Shown: positions 1-12,120 of the stretch, in pieces
Layout: each line of letters opens with the position of its first letter
Position numbering within the stretch: position 1 is the first letter of the stretch
Source of the DNA: Selaginella moellendorffii
Taxonomy: Eukaryota; Streptophyta; Lycopodiopsida; Selaginellales; Selaginellaceae
DNA: 64,000 nucleotides
Assembly (NCBI RefSeq): GCF_000143415.4
Contig: NW_003314450.1
Coordinates: 1 to 64,000 of the forward strand
Reading direction: 5' to 3'
Program-made: the position numbers and the translations under genes
The notes under the pieces: model-generated
The model's input: only the letters and a program-made list of their open reading frames with translations
Told to the model about the DNA's origin: nothing
Database searches by the model: none

Positions 1-16
1 GGAGAGATGGGATTAA

Positions 17-3000
17 TGGGATCTTGATAGATGTACAGGTCAAGAGATTCTAGTTACAGGATCTCCGAAGCGAGGAGAGGAGAGCGCATTAGTTTCACAG
101 CCAACTGTGCAAGGAGTGAAGGATGAAGTTATTATTCTCTCCAGTGACGAAAATGAAGAAGATGAGCTTCCCGACATAGCTTCCCAGACAAGTAGGTGTG
201 TTCCTTCTGGACCAGTTTTTGAAGTGGTGGATAAGGCATTTCGGCAATCTCGATCATTACGGTTGGAATTGAAGGAGTTCCAGTACATGAGAGGTGAGGA
301 GCTTCCTTCTTCCTATAATGGGAATATATTTTTCGAGTTTCCACCAGCAAGTTTGTCAAGTAGGAAAAGGGGTATGGAAACACGTCTTGATCCACATAAT
401 TGGTGCAGAGTAAAGACGACCCACTTCTCTCATTTTGATGGATCTGTGTCCATAGTCCATTGCGGTGGACAGCTTCAGTGTGTCGCTGAGAAATGCATTT
501 CTGATCATGGCAAGAATATGTGTTTCTTTGAAGGCTCAGTGATCAATCCCCCTAGGCATGATGAAGTTGCTACAGGATTTAGATGTCGCAAATGCGGGGC
601 AACACCTGTGTGTCAAGCATGTTGCGATGCGAAAATGTATTATTTTCTTCCACGGGATGGATGTTTAAGCAGAGCAGCAGTGCATATTGGATACCATCAA
701 TACGCAATTGAGGAAGGAATCCGCCGTGATTCTTTTCGCAATTTGAAGACTGCTGTTACTATAGAGGCTAGGAAGAAAAGTGCAGCAACTCCAAAGTGTG
801 TTCAACAGTCTATACTAAAGGACTATGTGGTGGACATGTTGTTACAATCTGATAGCAAAAAAGAGTTCACGGAGAATAGCTTGAAGGACCTACTTCGAAA
901 TATAGAACCTATGACAAATTTAAACAGGTATAAAATTAACACTTAACTCTACTTTATCACTAATAACACTCTTTTTTTTTGTAGAATAAAGAACTGGATG
1001 CGAGAAGGGCAAGATGGAAAGCTTCAATTTGGATTGGATGGGATTTTGGAGCTAAAGAGAAAATGTCCCTATGAGTTTATTCATGGGAGCTTATTCGTTG
1101 GCCAAATGACTTCGAACAATCAATGCCCTTTCATCTTTAAGATGTCTACCCTTGGTCCTGCTTCTGGTGTGGACCTTGTACAACGAATGGATATGGATGG
1201 AGATGGGGATTTAGCTAATTCCTAGATCCATTTTGACCATATGGAACGAGTTTCAGGCTGGTCAACAATGGGAGCTCATGTTTATGATCACAAGTAAGTG
1301 GTTTTTCATTTTTTAAGGATCTATACCAATTTACATTATAACCATTCCTTTTATAGGTTGCAGTGCAATTTGACTATAGCTATAGCCGAATTCAAGGTTC
1401 AAGATTTTCAAGCACAAACCATCTTTTGGACATGTATGTCCGAGGTTGTTGAACAACGAACCGGGAAGAAACCCAACTTCCGTGGTTTCATGGCAGATGC
1501 AGCTGGTGCTAACTGGTTGGCTGTACGACAAGTATTCGGAGGTGATAAAAGTCAGCCATTACAAGGTAGAGAGAAGAGTTGTGAGTTTCATTGGGCAAAG
1601 AGCATCAATAAACATTGCCAATGCATCAAGTCTACCTTCCATCACGAGTTCAAGCAGCTTTGTCGGAAATGGATGGATGCACCAACTAAAGAGGAGCACG
1701 AGGCAAAGGCAAATGAAATGCACATATGGTGGCGTGAAGGAGACAAAGTGCCAATTGAAAACCTTCCACAAATGGAATGCTGGCTTGCATGGTGGGAAGT
1801 TCGAATGTTTCAATGGGGTCATTATACTCTCCATGTAAGCTTTCTCTCATTTTCTTTCTTGTCACATTCAAATGTTGCATTTTTTGTAGGATCAACCACT
1901 TGATGATATTGCACTTACACCAACAATTAATCTCTCTGAGAGCAAACATTGGAGTTGGAGAGCTTCCGAAGCAGGGAAAGGAAAAGTGTCCCTCTATGAA
2001 GCTACACTCTCCGACCTCACTAGATCTCTTGAGCAGTCATCAAAAGCTTTGGCTGCACAAGAAGCAAAGTTTGCTGGTACAGGTCCGAACTTAGATAGGC
2101 TTCAAGAGCGGGTTGGTAGAAGGACAACACCAGCAGCAGGGTCAATGTCTAAGATGGTGGAGGAAGTTGTTGCTGGAACTCCTATGAAATCAAGTTATGA
2201 GCCACTTGGGGACATGAGAACAGCCCGTATGAAGCGTCGACAGACATTTGATGGGTCAAACATCACTCCTTCTAACTCTCACCGTCCAGAGTTTGACTAC
2301 CATTCTGTTCCACGACACCGGAAAAGAACTAAGGAACATGGAGTGGAGGAGGTGCCAGTTGTTACACAAGTAAGTCCAGTGCCAAAGGTTGAAAAGGTTA
2401 TTTCTCGTGAGCCAGTTTCTCGTATCAACTGGGCAATTCGAAGAGTCAGTGCCAAGAGCAATGCACGTTGCTCTGGAATGATTGGGAGTTGAGGTCAGTG
2501 TCTCGCTTTTGTGCGCTCAGGTTCAAGTTCTTCAGCAGTGCCATGTTTCTGGGGTTGTCAAGATCTAGGAGTGAAGGGCCGCCAGTCAAGCTGGATCTAC
2601 TGTTGTGGGACTGATGTTACTCATACAAGCTGGATCCACAGCTCAATTATTTTGAAGCCAGATTCTGTGCTAGAGGAGTGGCCAGTTGAGCGAAGCTGCA
2701 ATCTTTTGAAAGAAGAGATTGAAAGTCTGGAGAGAGCAAGTTTCAAGCTAAAGACTTCCTCAAATGTTGCTGTTAGTACTGCTATGCCACCAATATCAAC
2801 ACTAGACCAGCATACACGACCAGCTAGGAATGGGAAGGCTGTACAATACAGGTCTTCCATTTCAAAAGGTGCACAAGAGAAGATCAAGCTGGCAAAAGAG
2901 CTAAAGTGCACAATCACAAAGACAAACTACATCAGTGCTATGGCTAAGGAGTTTATTATTGTGACTGAGTCATCAAAGGGTACGAGCTACACTGTTAAAA

Positions 3001-3182
3001 TCTGCGAAAATCCATCCTGTACCTGTCCAGATTTTACACAGCGGGAGAACAGGGGAAAGGTATATTTAGCCTGCAAGCACATCTATTACATTTTTATGCA
3101 GGAACTAAACCAAGATCTTAAGATCGACCATCACATCCACCAGGCAAGCCTTACAGTTGCGGAGCTTGAGAAGTGTTTTTAG
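17..3182 (+). pseudogene. Mutator-like (MULE) transposase gene, 5' partial, with two in-frame stops
   Basis: Four reading blocks join across three short introns that keep frame: 17-927, 985-1293, 1357-1834 and 1890 onward. The frame is open from 17 but no ATG is seen, so the 5' end is missing or lies in an earlier exon. The N-terminal part holds paired cysteines (RCRKCG, CQACC) and an HxGxH segment, suggesting a zinc-binding region. The third exon has the MULE core FMADAAGANWLAV followed by CEFHWAKSINKH, the C-x2-H motif between the second and third catalytic acids. The C-terminus (about 2990-3100) carries a SWIM zinc finger, CTC then CKH. In-frame TAG at 1223-1225 and TGA at 2490-2492 interrupt the frame, with homologous coding sense continuing after each. 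These are most simply nonsense mutations in a dead transposon; a host-domesticated gene is less likely. No terminal inverted repeats were found, and the first catalytic aspartate could not be assigned. Confidence 0.7.
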
Positions 3183-3394
3183 ATTGCTTTTAGTGTTCTG
3201 ATCTATATTTATATTTGTATTTTATTAGTCAAATTTACTTGGAAATATAGATTAAATCAAAATTTGAAAAATGGAAAGATGTTGGTTCGGGACGAACCAA
3301 TGTTTTTCTTGTGTTTGAGAAGCCGTGAGCTCAGCTCATAAGCTCAGCTCGTGAGCTCATGAGCTCAAAACCTACCCGGGCTCCTTTTCTATCC
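3183..3394. other. Spacer with self-complementary GAGCTC cluster
   Basis: Between the transposase relic and the first LTR piece there is an AT-rich stretch, then near 3320-3370 a cluster of GAGCTC/AGCTCA/TGAGCT words that can pair with each other. No gene is visible. It may be the edge of the transposon or of the retrotransposon. Confidence 0.4.
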
Positions 3395-4762
3395 ATGGTC
3401 ATGTTCACTAACACTACCACTAGGACAAGGCTCATGGGCTTGACCACTAAGTCCCACTGTCCTCTAAGACTTCCTCACCACATTACCATATCCTTAGTCA
3501 CTACACCAGAGGACCACTTCTCTTCCTTTCTATAGTCTGGGACTTTGGGACAACATTTTGGAACACTGTAGCCTTGCACAAGCCTCATGGGTACTCTCCC
3601 ACCTTTGGATGCTCTAACCATGGGCTTAGAGCGAGATTCCGTTGAGCTACGCTAGGTATCTAAGTAGGTAGTGCCACCCACATTTGGACTAGGAGCATAG
3701 ACCATTCAATCCCCCGAAGGAACTAAAGCCGGCTCTTGAACACTTCACCAAGCTACCGTACTTGTCAATCCGTATTCACTCTAGCCTTGGACTTCCCAAT
3801 GGTTATCTCATCACCCAACAGTTGGGTATGGCCTTCCTGGGCCAAACTGGCCTTTCCTGGCCAAACTGGCTCTATTGGGGTCCAACACCTACACTCTTCC
3901 TATTATACTTTTGGAACCCTCTGCAGTGCCCCCCCCTCCCCCCCCCAATCGAGTGGAATAGGGGACGATTGTTTTGGGCTTTCACCCACTACCCTATATT
4001 AGTATTCACACTCAAACTTGGACTTGGACTTGGTCTCGATCTCGATCTCAGTCTCGGTTTAGTCTCAGTCTCAGTTCGGTCTCGGTCTCAGTCTCGGTCT
4101 CAGTTCCATCTTGGACTCCATCTTGGGTCCATCTTGGACTCCATCTCGAGTCCATATTAGACTCTATCTCAAGTCCATCTCAGACTCCATCTCGGGTCCA
4201 TCTTGGGTCCATCTCGAACTCTGTCTTGGGTCCATCTTGGACTCTATCTCAGACTCTATCACAGGTCCATCTCAGACTCCATCTCAGGTCCATCTTGAAC
4301 TCCATCTTGGGTCCATCTCGGACTCCATCTCGGGTCCATCTTGGGTCCATTTCAGACTCTATCTTGGGTCCATCTCAAACTCTATCTCAAACTCCATCTT
4401 GGATCCATCTCGGACTCCATCTTAGACTCCATCTTGGACTTCATCTTGGGTCCATCTTGGGTCTATCTCAGACTCCATCTCAAGTCCATCTCAAACTTCA
4501 TTTCGGACTCCATCTCGGGTCTATTTTGGACATTTCCATGTGTCATATGTTGGTCCTCTTGTGTCCTTTTTCTAGAGACTCATTTATTACTCGCTTCGTG
4601 CTTATTCCTTGAGTGCTTCATTGGGAGTTCCACTCCCACTCTTAACTTTTCAAGTCGAAGCTTTTAGTCCAAATGTGTTACGCTTGTTTAGCTTTCGCTT
4701 TGGCCACTACCACGTAGCACCCTTTTGACTCCACTTTAGGGCTTAAGGATTTGTGTCTCACA
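3395..4762 (-). mobile_element. LTR fragment (family 1), reverse orientation
   Basis: This stretch is the reverse complement of most of the LTR seen intact at 12121-13804. It starts inside the LTR (the counterpart of about 13360) and runs to the LTR terminus, read here as ...GTGTCTCACA at 4762. It is much more diverged than the 12-kb copy. It contains the family minisatellite in reverse complement: hexamer words such as GTCTCG/GTCTCA at about 4015-4105 and CCATCTCGGACT-like 12-mers at about 4105-4530. The apparently long open frames here arise from the stop-free repeats and are not taken as genes. Confidence 0.75.
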
Positions 4763-5015
4763 CACCGATGTGATAAAGGTGAATATGTATGGCCTTAGTG
4801 TAATAAGCTGATATGTTAGTGGTACCTTCAAATGTCAATTATGGGATCAGATATGTGGAGCACTTGGACCAAGTACAAAAGTTGAGTGGCATGGTTGAGG
4901 TTAGCAAGTCCCTAAGTCTAAAATAGGACTTATGGAGGTTTTGAGTAAAACTCTTTTAAGTGGTCAAAGGTGTGGTTAAGTGACTAAAGTAGAATGAAAA
5001 ATTTAGTCGCTTACA
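4763..5015 (+). mobile_element. LTR 3' tail (family 1), forward orientation
   Basis: This matches the last 250 bp of the family 1 LTR (13550-13804), including GGTGTGGTTAAGTGACTAAA and the terminal TTAGTCGCTTACA. It abuts the reversed LTR piece directly, giving a head-to-head junction at 4762/4763. No tRNA-Met-type primer-binding site follows it, unlike the 12-kb copy, so the start of the internal region has been lost here. Confidence 0.7.
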
Positions 5016-5129
5016 TCCAGCGGGTGTTAAACTAGTTTTGAGATACCATACTGAAGGAGTCACCAACGGGGTTATGCACCGCACAACCGATTGAACATAA
5101 CATCAAGCTAATCGAGGGTGCTAATGTAG

Positions 5130-7505
5130 TGGTTCATACCCCTATCAGTTAAATGAATTGGAACTTGACGAGTTGGTGGATAAAAAGTATGTTACGTTGG
5201 GGCAAATCACCATATAGGGCACTAGTGTTGTTTGTGAAAAAGAAAGGTGGCTCCAAATATTTTGTTTTATAAGGCACAATGATTGGCATCTCTTGTTTTT
5301 TTTATTTTCTATTTTGATTTCTTTTGTCCAGGTCTGTAATAAAAAGCAGGTTGCAGCCAACATTATTGAAGACATCACATTGTTTATAAAGGAGACTTAT
5401 CCATCCAATGAGTCTAGAACTATTTACTATTTCTCATGTAAAGAGTGTGAGCAGGTACTTGGCTTTATGATTTCAAATAAGAATTGTGTGCCCTACATCA
5501 AACAAGTCACTGATGGCTTGTGGAAGTGTCAAACATCTGCTGCTCATTATCATGCAGACTACCATTCAACAAATATACAAAGAAGAACAAGTACCTTTTA
5601 CCGAGTATTGAGGACCTATTTGATAGATTGGGAAAGGCAAAATATTTTTCGAGAATTAACCTAAGGTCAGGATATTACTAAATCAAGGTAACAAAGGAAG
5701 ATGTCAAATAAATGCTTCTTAGGCATGTGGTGGGCAAGGATGGGCTCAAGGTGGACCTTGAGAAAGTCCAAGCAATCCAGGAATAGGAACAACTATCAAA
5801 TATATATGAGTTAAGAATGTTCTTGGGGTTATACAACTATTACTGAAAGTTTATCAAACACTATTCAAGAGTAACCTTGCCTTTAACAGACCAAACGGGA
5901 AAAGGGAAAATGGTATAAATAGTAGAATGTGAGGTGATATTTGTCCACCTCAAAGGGAGGTTGAGGAAAACTTCTATGTTGGCATTACTAAACTTTAGTA
6001 AAGACTTTAAGATAGAAATAGACACTTCAAATTTTGTGTTGGGTGCAGTTTTGAAGCAAGACAACCACCTAGTGGCATTCTTCTCGAAGAAGTAAACAAA
6101 TCTCAACGAAAGTGGCCTACTCATGAAAAGAAATTGTTTATGGTGGTCAAGGCATTTAAGGAGTGGCAACACCACTTTGGGAGGCACTTCAAATTTACAT
6201 GGATAATGTGCCAATGAAACACTTCTTGTTGTAACTTGATTTGTGAGGAAAATAAAGTCAATAGGCCAATACTTTGGCCAAGTTTGATTGTGAGATTTTG
6301 TATAAACTTAGGAAGAGCAATATCGTGGCAAATGCTCTAAGTCGAAAAACAAGTTTAAAGTTGACAATATTTAACATGACCACAACCTTTTAGGATGATG
6401 TATAAATAGCATATAAGGACGATGGTCTAGCATAAGAAGTGTTGCTAGGAAACCAAGAGGTGTAGGATGCTCACTAGAGAGGCAAGCTGCTTACAGAAGA
6501 AAAATAGGTTATGTAGAACACAATGAACTTATTTATTATAAGCAGATGAAAGTGTATATCCACAAAAGGAATTAAGGAAGGTGGCCTTAGAAAAGTGTCA
6601 TAATGGACTTCTTGCAAAACACGACAAAGTGCCTAAGATGATGGGTTTACTCAAAAGAAAGTATCACTAGCTAAACATAGCTAAAGATGTCCAAGACTAT
6701 GTGAAGACATGTCTAACATATCAACAGGGCAAAGTTGTGATTAAGGCTAGTGGGGGTTTGCTACAAAACCTCCCAATTCCAGATCATCCATAGAAATGTC
6801 TTACGATAAACTTCATCATAGGATCCCCCCCTCCCCCCCAAGTGAGGGGTTTGATGCAATATTCATGGTGGTGGATTTGCTTTTGAAAATGGCATATTTC
6901 ATACCCACCACAACAGAAGTGGATGTAGAAGGCGTGGCAAAGTTATTCTTCAAATAAATGGTTTAAGTGTGGGGAAGGCTGGAAAAAATTACTTCAAATC
7001 GGTATAAGATCCTCACTAGTAAAACTCTCTTGTAGCAGTATTGCACCAAGTTGAAATTTAGCACAACTTGTCACCCATAGACAAGTATTGGGTATTAAGT
7101 CAAGTTGATGGCAATGACACTTCTTGACAGATGGACAAACAGAAAAGGTGAATAAGCAGTTGCAAGATTATTTGTGATGCTATGTTTCCAAAGACCAAAT
7201 TGATTGGGTAAGTCATTTGGGACTTGCAAAAATATATTATAACAACTCACCACATTTGAGTATTGGGGTGAGTCTATAGGAAGTCATCAATGGGTGAGCT
7301 ATTAAAGGTCTTATGGAACTCAGTGTGGCTGAGTATTATAAAGAGTTACTTGTAGTGGAGGCGTTCACAATGGAAAGACTCAACACGATGGAACAAACTC
7401 AACAAAAGCAAACCAAATATGTAAACTAGAAGTGCCAAGACATAAAGTTCCAACCTGGGAAGAACGTGTGGCTAAACACCAAGAACTTAAAGTTACCAAG
7501 TGGGA
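5130..7505 (+). mobile_element. Decayed Ty3/gypsy pol (RT, RNase H, integrase)
   Basis: Forward-strand remains of a gypsy polyprotein in canonical order but with many stops and frameshifts. Around 5150-5260 is the region upstream of the RT catalytic core (ELDELVDKKYV, then VKKKGGS-like). At 5585-5690 is [20 protein letters not shown] followed by an FSRINLRSG-like stretch. The RT connection and RNase H follow at 5720-6080 (KVDLEKVQAI, FLGLYNYY, LGAVLKQDNHLVAFFSKK). The integrase zinc-binding domain is at about 6590-6740 (CHNGLLAKHDKVPKMMGLLK, then TCLTYQQGK). The integrase core follows (IPDHPWKCLT, FDAIFMVVDLLLKMAYFIP), and a C-terminal GKNVWLNTKNLKL at about 7460. The central YxDD part of RT is deleted. 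A foreign-looking insert sits at about 5270-5585. The element is not functional. Confidence 0.85.
5270..5585 (+). other. Cysteine-rich coding-like insert inside gypsy RT
   Basis: This segment interrupts the RT sequence between the VKKK region and the NKY.LP..EDL motif. It begins with a T-rich tract and a splice-acceptor-like TTTTGTCCAG, then reads openly for about 85 codons with spaced residues [24 protein letters not shown], resembling a small zinc-binding module. It does not resemble gypsy sequence. It could be a captured host or transposon exon; the family is not recognised. Confidence 0.4.
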
Positions 7506-7509
7506 TTAG

Positions 7510-9099
7510 CAGAAAGTTGACCCAAAGTTACTTAACCACACTATCGACCACTTGGAGGAGTTTTACTCACGACTTTTATAAGTCTTATTCCGGACTTAGG
7601 GACTTGCTAGCCCCGAGAATGGCATCCATGCTATTCAACCTTTGCACTCGGTCCAAATGCTTTATGTGTCCAATCCTATGACTGACACCCAAAGGTACCA
7701 CTGGCATTTTAGCCTGTTACACTAAGGCCATACCTAATCACCTTTGTCACACCAATGATCCAACACCACTTATATTATAGTCTTGTATCTTAAAGACTAA
7801 GTTATCCATCCATGAGTGATCATCCTAGATCCACTCCTTAACATCCTTAGGATGCCCACAAACATGGGGAACAGCCTTCCCCAGTATCCTTTTTTCGATC
7901 CCCACAAAGTCCCTTTCAATCCAGGGTCGTGTTTACCAATATTGCCATTGGGTCAAGGCTCATAGGCCCGACCACTATGTCCCATTAACCTTTGGAACTT
8001 CCTCACCATGTGACCATAGCTTTGGTCTCTACACCAAAGGCTTGCTCCTCTTCCTTTCTACAGTCCGAGACTTTGAGACAACATTTCAAAACATCATAGC
8101 CCTACACGAGCCTCATGGGTACTTTCCCCACCTTCCACTTTTGGGTGCCCTAGCCATGTGGCTAGAGTGAGGTTTTAATGAGCCATGCTAAGTATCCAAG
8201 TAGGTAGTGCCACCCATACTTAGATTGGGAGCATCGAACTTTCAATCTCTCAAGGGAGGTAAAGCTAGTTTTTGAACACTTCACCAAGCTACCCCATTTA
8301 TCTATCCATATTCACTCTAGCCTGATACTCCTCAATGGATATATCATCACCCAATACATGGGTATAGCCTTCCTAAGTCATACTAACCTTTCCTAGCCAA
8401 ACTGGTTCCACTAGAGTCCAACCCCCACACTCTCCCGATTATACTTTTGGAACCCTTTGTAGTTCCCCCACCCCTTGGGGGACAATCACTTTAGGCTTTC
8501 ACCCCACAACCTGTATTAGTATTCAGTCTCAAACTAAAACTCAGACTAAAACTCAAACTCGTACTTTGACTCAGTCTCAGTCTTGGTCTCGAACTCAAAC
8601 TCGGACTCGTACTTTGACTCAGTCTCAGTCTTGGTCTCGGACTCAGAATCAGACTTGTACTCGGTCTCGATCTCAGTCTCAAACTCAGACTCGGTCTCAA
8701 ACTCGGACTCGGTCTCAAACTCAGACTCGGTCTTGGACTTGATCGTGGTCTTGGACTCAGACTCAATCTCGATCTTGGTCTCAGTTTCGGTCTCAGTCTT
8801 GGTCTTGGTCTCGGTTTCTATCTGGATCCATCTTGGACTCCATCTCGGACTCCATCTTGGGTCCACCTCAAACTCCATCTCAACACTTCCACATATTATC
8901 TGTTAGTCCTCTTGTGTCCCTTTTCTAGAAACTCACTTGTTGCTTGTTTCGTGCTCATTCCTCAAGCATTCTGTTGGGAGTTCCACTCCCATGCTCTATT
9001 TTTCATGTCGAAACACACTCATTTGGTTTTTGCTTCAGCCACTACCATGTGGCACCCTTTCAAATCCCCACTTTGGGGCTTAGGGATTTGTGTTTCACA
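7510..9099 (-). mobile_element. LTR (family 1) of a minus-strand element
   Basis: Reverse complement of almost the whole family 1 LTR. It begins at its tail near 7510 (TTAACCACACTATCGACCAC) and ends at 9099, where the sequence GTGTTTCACA is the inverted LTR start. The minisatellite is present at about 8515-8880, mostly as 6-bp words (GTCTCA/GACTCG) with only a short stretch of 12-mers, unlike the other copies. Just beyond 9099 the reverse complement of the polypurine-type sequence (TCCACCACCCATA) and the 3' internal end follow. This is therefore the 3' LTR of a minus-strand element whose internal region lies to the right. Confidence 0.75.
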
Positions 9100-12000
9100 A
9101 TTCCACCACCCATAGACGAAGTTCAATGTCCTCATTGAACGATAAATTATTTTATAAAGTAACCGTATCATAGATCATCCTCTCTTTTATTTCATGCCAC
9201 TATTGGCACTAAGTTCCATTTATCCATAATTCGTGCTAGAGTTATTTATCGCCCTCTCATTTGGCTACTTTACCATTTCATCTCTTTTAGAGCTTTTACT
9301 TTCACCAAATTGAAGTATTTAAGAATTTATCCTTGGAAATATATGTCATTTCCCACAATTTGTTAACATCTAACATAGCCTAACTTTGTCATTTAAATTC
9401 CTTTTAATGATTTCCAAAGCCTAATCTTGGTTATTAATCTTTTGCTCATATCCTGATTGTTGCATCATGCAATATAAGATCACTACCTCTATCCTTGATA
9501 TATCCTTTTGGTTTTATAACAAAAGCTCTACTTTGCAAAGTCCATAAGGTGTTCACCCCTAATAGGTTTCTTTAACATTTTCTACTATGCACTCTATCTA
9601 TAGCCCAATCTTATAACTCACCTATGAGTCCTTTTCTTAGAGATTGTTTTTTTAGACTCATAATACCACTGCATTGTTGCAATTCATTTCCTTTAGGTGT
9701 CTTTCCCATTTTGTCGCTTTGACCAAGCCACACCATTACTAATAGTTTAAATCAACATTTTGAACTAGAAACTTTACAAGGACTTTGTTTTTGTTTAACC
9801 ATAAGATCACTTAGTGATCTAACCTTGACACCTTAACAAATTTGCTAATAGATACTAAATCTTCCAAACTTTTAACTTGTTGACCATGACCCAGGGGGAC
9901 CCTGGGGCCATCCCCCACACTTGGCAGTGCACCCAAGCCACCCTTTTCTGCCAAAGGTCTGTAGCAACTAAGACTAAGTGTCCCATCTCATTCACCACTT
10001 GCACCAAAGTATTCAAGTTAGATATGTCGAACTTTCACCCTACGCAATCTAACCATGCATCATGACTCTGGGGCATCCCCCACTTGGCGGTGTGCCCAAG
10101 CCAATCTCCTTATCGAGAGTTTATGACCACCGAAAAATGAATGTCCTCATATTCTAAACTATCACCATGCTTTAGTGAGTTGGGACCCAAACCCAAGCAC
10201 TAGAGGGTTGGGACTCAAACCCAACCTCCATATAGAAGTGATTGAAGCAAGGAAAAGGGATGTCACTAACATCACTAGTCCTCCATTTGCTTCGCCGAAG
10301 TGCCTATGGCAAAGGACAAGCTTGTTTTCTCCTCTTTTCTCTCCCTTGGCTTGGTTTTTGCTCTTTTTCTTGATTCAACTTCACGGCTGGCATCTAGAGA
10401 GCGGCGAGCAATGGCACTTCAATCAAATCTGGGATCTAGGAGATCTAGACGATCCTAGCTCGTACCCTGGAGTTAGGGTTCTTGGTATTCTAGGGCTAGG
10501 GTTCCTTGGCAGCTAGTGCTTCTAGGGGGTCGTTGCGATCTTAGGAGGCTCTTAAAGCATCTCAATAGTGGACAGATAGTTGCAAAAGCTTTAGAAATGG
10601 AGTTCTTTGCCAAAATCTATGTGATCTTCCTTGTCTTGATGCGAGATGGAGACGGTAGTGGTCAAGGATTGGTGGAGCTAGATGTCACTTTAGGGGTGAC
10701 TTGGAGTAGTTAGGACTTGAAAAAGTTCCCAACTTTCTGGATTCTCTTTGGAAGACCATGCACGGTATTTCACTTTGAGGATGATTGGGAAGAGAGGATT
10801 TTTGGATCCAATGGCAAGGATTGCTGCCACAATTGGGGCTAGTGGCCAATGGGGTAATTTCGGTGCTACACGTGTAGGGAATCTATACATCTCTTCTCCA
10901 AGGCCTGCTTTGGAATTCGCTCCCTTAGGAGGAGGTTCGTGCCTTTTCTCTAGTCCCTATTGCAAAGCTAGGACTCATTCAAAGATGAGCTAGCACACTT
11001 GTCTCGTGTGGGAGGCAAGGTAGCACACACTAGCCTTGAGTTGAAGGACGTTCACACCTTGCATAGAGCTATGAGTTGGAGCTTCGTCCTAATTGGACAC
11101 TGTTTTGGCACCATAAGCATGTTGGTGGTGGAGCACTCCATGGCAAGTCTCACAAGTCATGGAGCGTAGTAGGTGGCTTCAAGTTTCACGGTGGAGTCAC
11201 TTGGGAGGCAGATGGCCCAAGAGCAGCACTAGGCATTCGTGCTCCTGGTTTCGCTAGTTTCTTTGAGAGTGCACTCTTAATGTTGTTTTAATCCAATGTA
11301 CATATACATTTATCAAACCCAACTTCCGTATATGTATCTACAGACGGCATCACCAAGAATGCCTAGCATGGCTCCCCATGCCAGTGCACTAACTTATACC
11401 CAAAGTGCACTACGGATCACAACTTAGGAACTTAGTTCCTCCCAACTGCCAAGTCCTCTCACTTAACAAGTTTGTGATCATATATAAACTCCTCCATGTT
11501 TAGCCCCATAGGCCACCGCTTTTGAAATTAACACCTTCAACTAGGGTCTTTGTTCCTTTGGCTTGCCAATCTCACTTAGCAAGTCATTTGACTAGCGTAA
11601 TATGGTTGTATGCATAAATGTATAAGTCCTCAACTATTGATTTTTTTTCAAAGCCATCTCTTTGAACACTCAAGAATTACTTCCCCAATCTTGATAGTCT
11701 TGCCTTATGGCAAATTTTAAAACTATACTTCTACTATACCACTCTAATTTCATGCATTTTATAAATCATTTACACTTATCTTTCTAGGTACTAACCTACC
11801 TAGAAGTTTTTTTAGGAAATTTGAAGTGACTCTGTCTCTTAGCTTGCTAAGGCTTTTCCTTTTGCAAGCCTTTTAATTGCCATATAGTCTAACATAGACA
11901 ATTCCACATCTTAAACTCTCCATGGCATCATGATTATCAATAGCAACACTTTTGAGCACCCACTTAATTCTCCACTTATAACTTGCATAACTACTCTTGG

Positions 12001-12120
12001 TTATGCCCTTCAGTTGTTGTAGTTTAGTTTTATCCCTTTACTATTTGCTTTTGGCCTCACACATTTCCTTCAGTTATCCTCCTCCAGACTAGGAGGATAA
12101 CTTTGCACTTTCTACCATAC
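9100..12120 (-). mobile_element. Internal region of minus-strand family 1 element, interrupted
   Basis: This is the reverse complement of the internal region of the 12-18 kb element. 9100-10230 matches about 16340-17943. 11320-12120 matches about 15560-16330. A non-homologous segment separates the two blocks. It codes for nothing recognisable. It stops at 12120, where the start of the younger element's 5' LTR is joined, so the younger copy inserted into this older one. Confidence 0.65.
10232..11318. mobile_element. About 1.1-kb unidentified insertion with imperfect flanking repeat
   Basis: The segment is absent from the homologous place in the 12-18 kb element (near 16335-16350). The sequence before it, AACCCAACCTCCATATA, is closely repeated after it as AACCCAACTTCCGTATA. 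That would be a target-site duplication of about 17 bp with two changes. The insert has only short open frames, the longest about 110 codons at 10175-10516, and no poly(A) tail, LTR or recognised domain. A duplication of this length would suit a LINE, SINE or retrocopy better than an LTR element, but the type is unknown. Confidence 0.5.

Noticed and set aside
8491-8906. Frames rich in SDSVS or ETETE dipeptides
   Set aside because: Translation of the 6-bp repeat in the reversed LTR.
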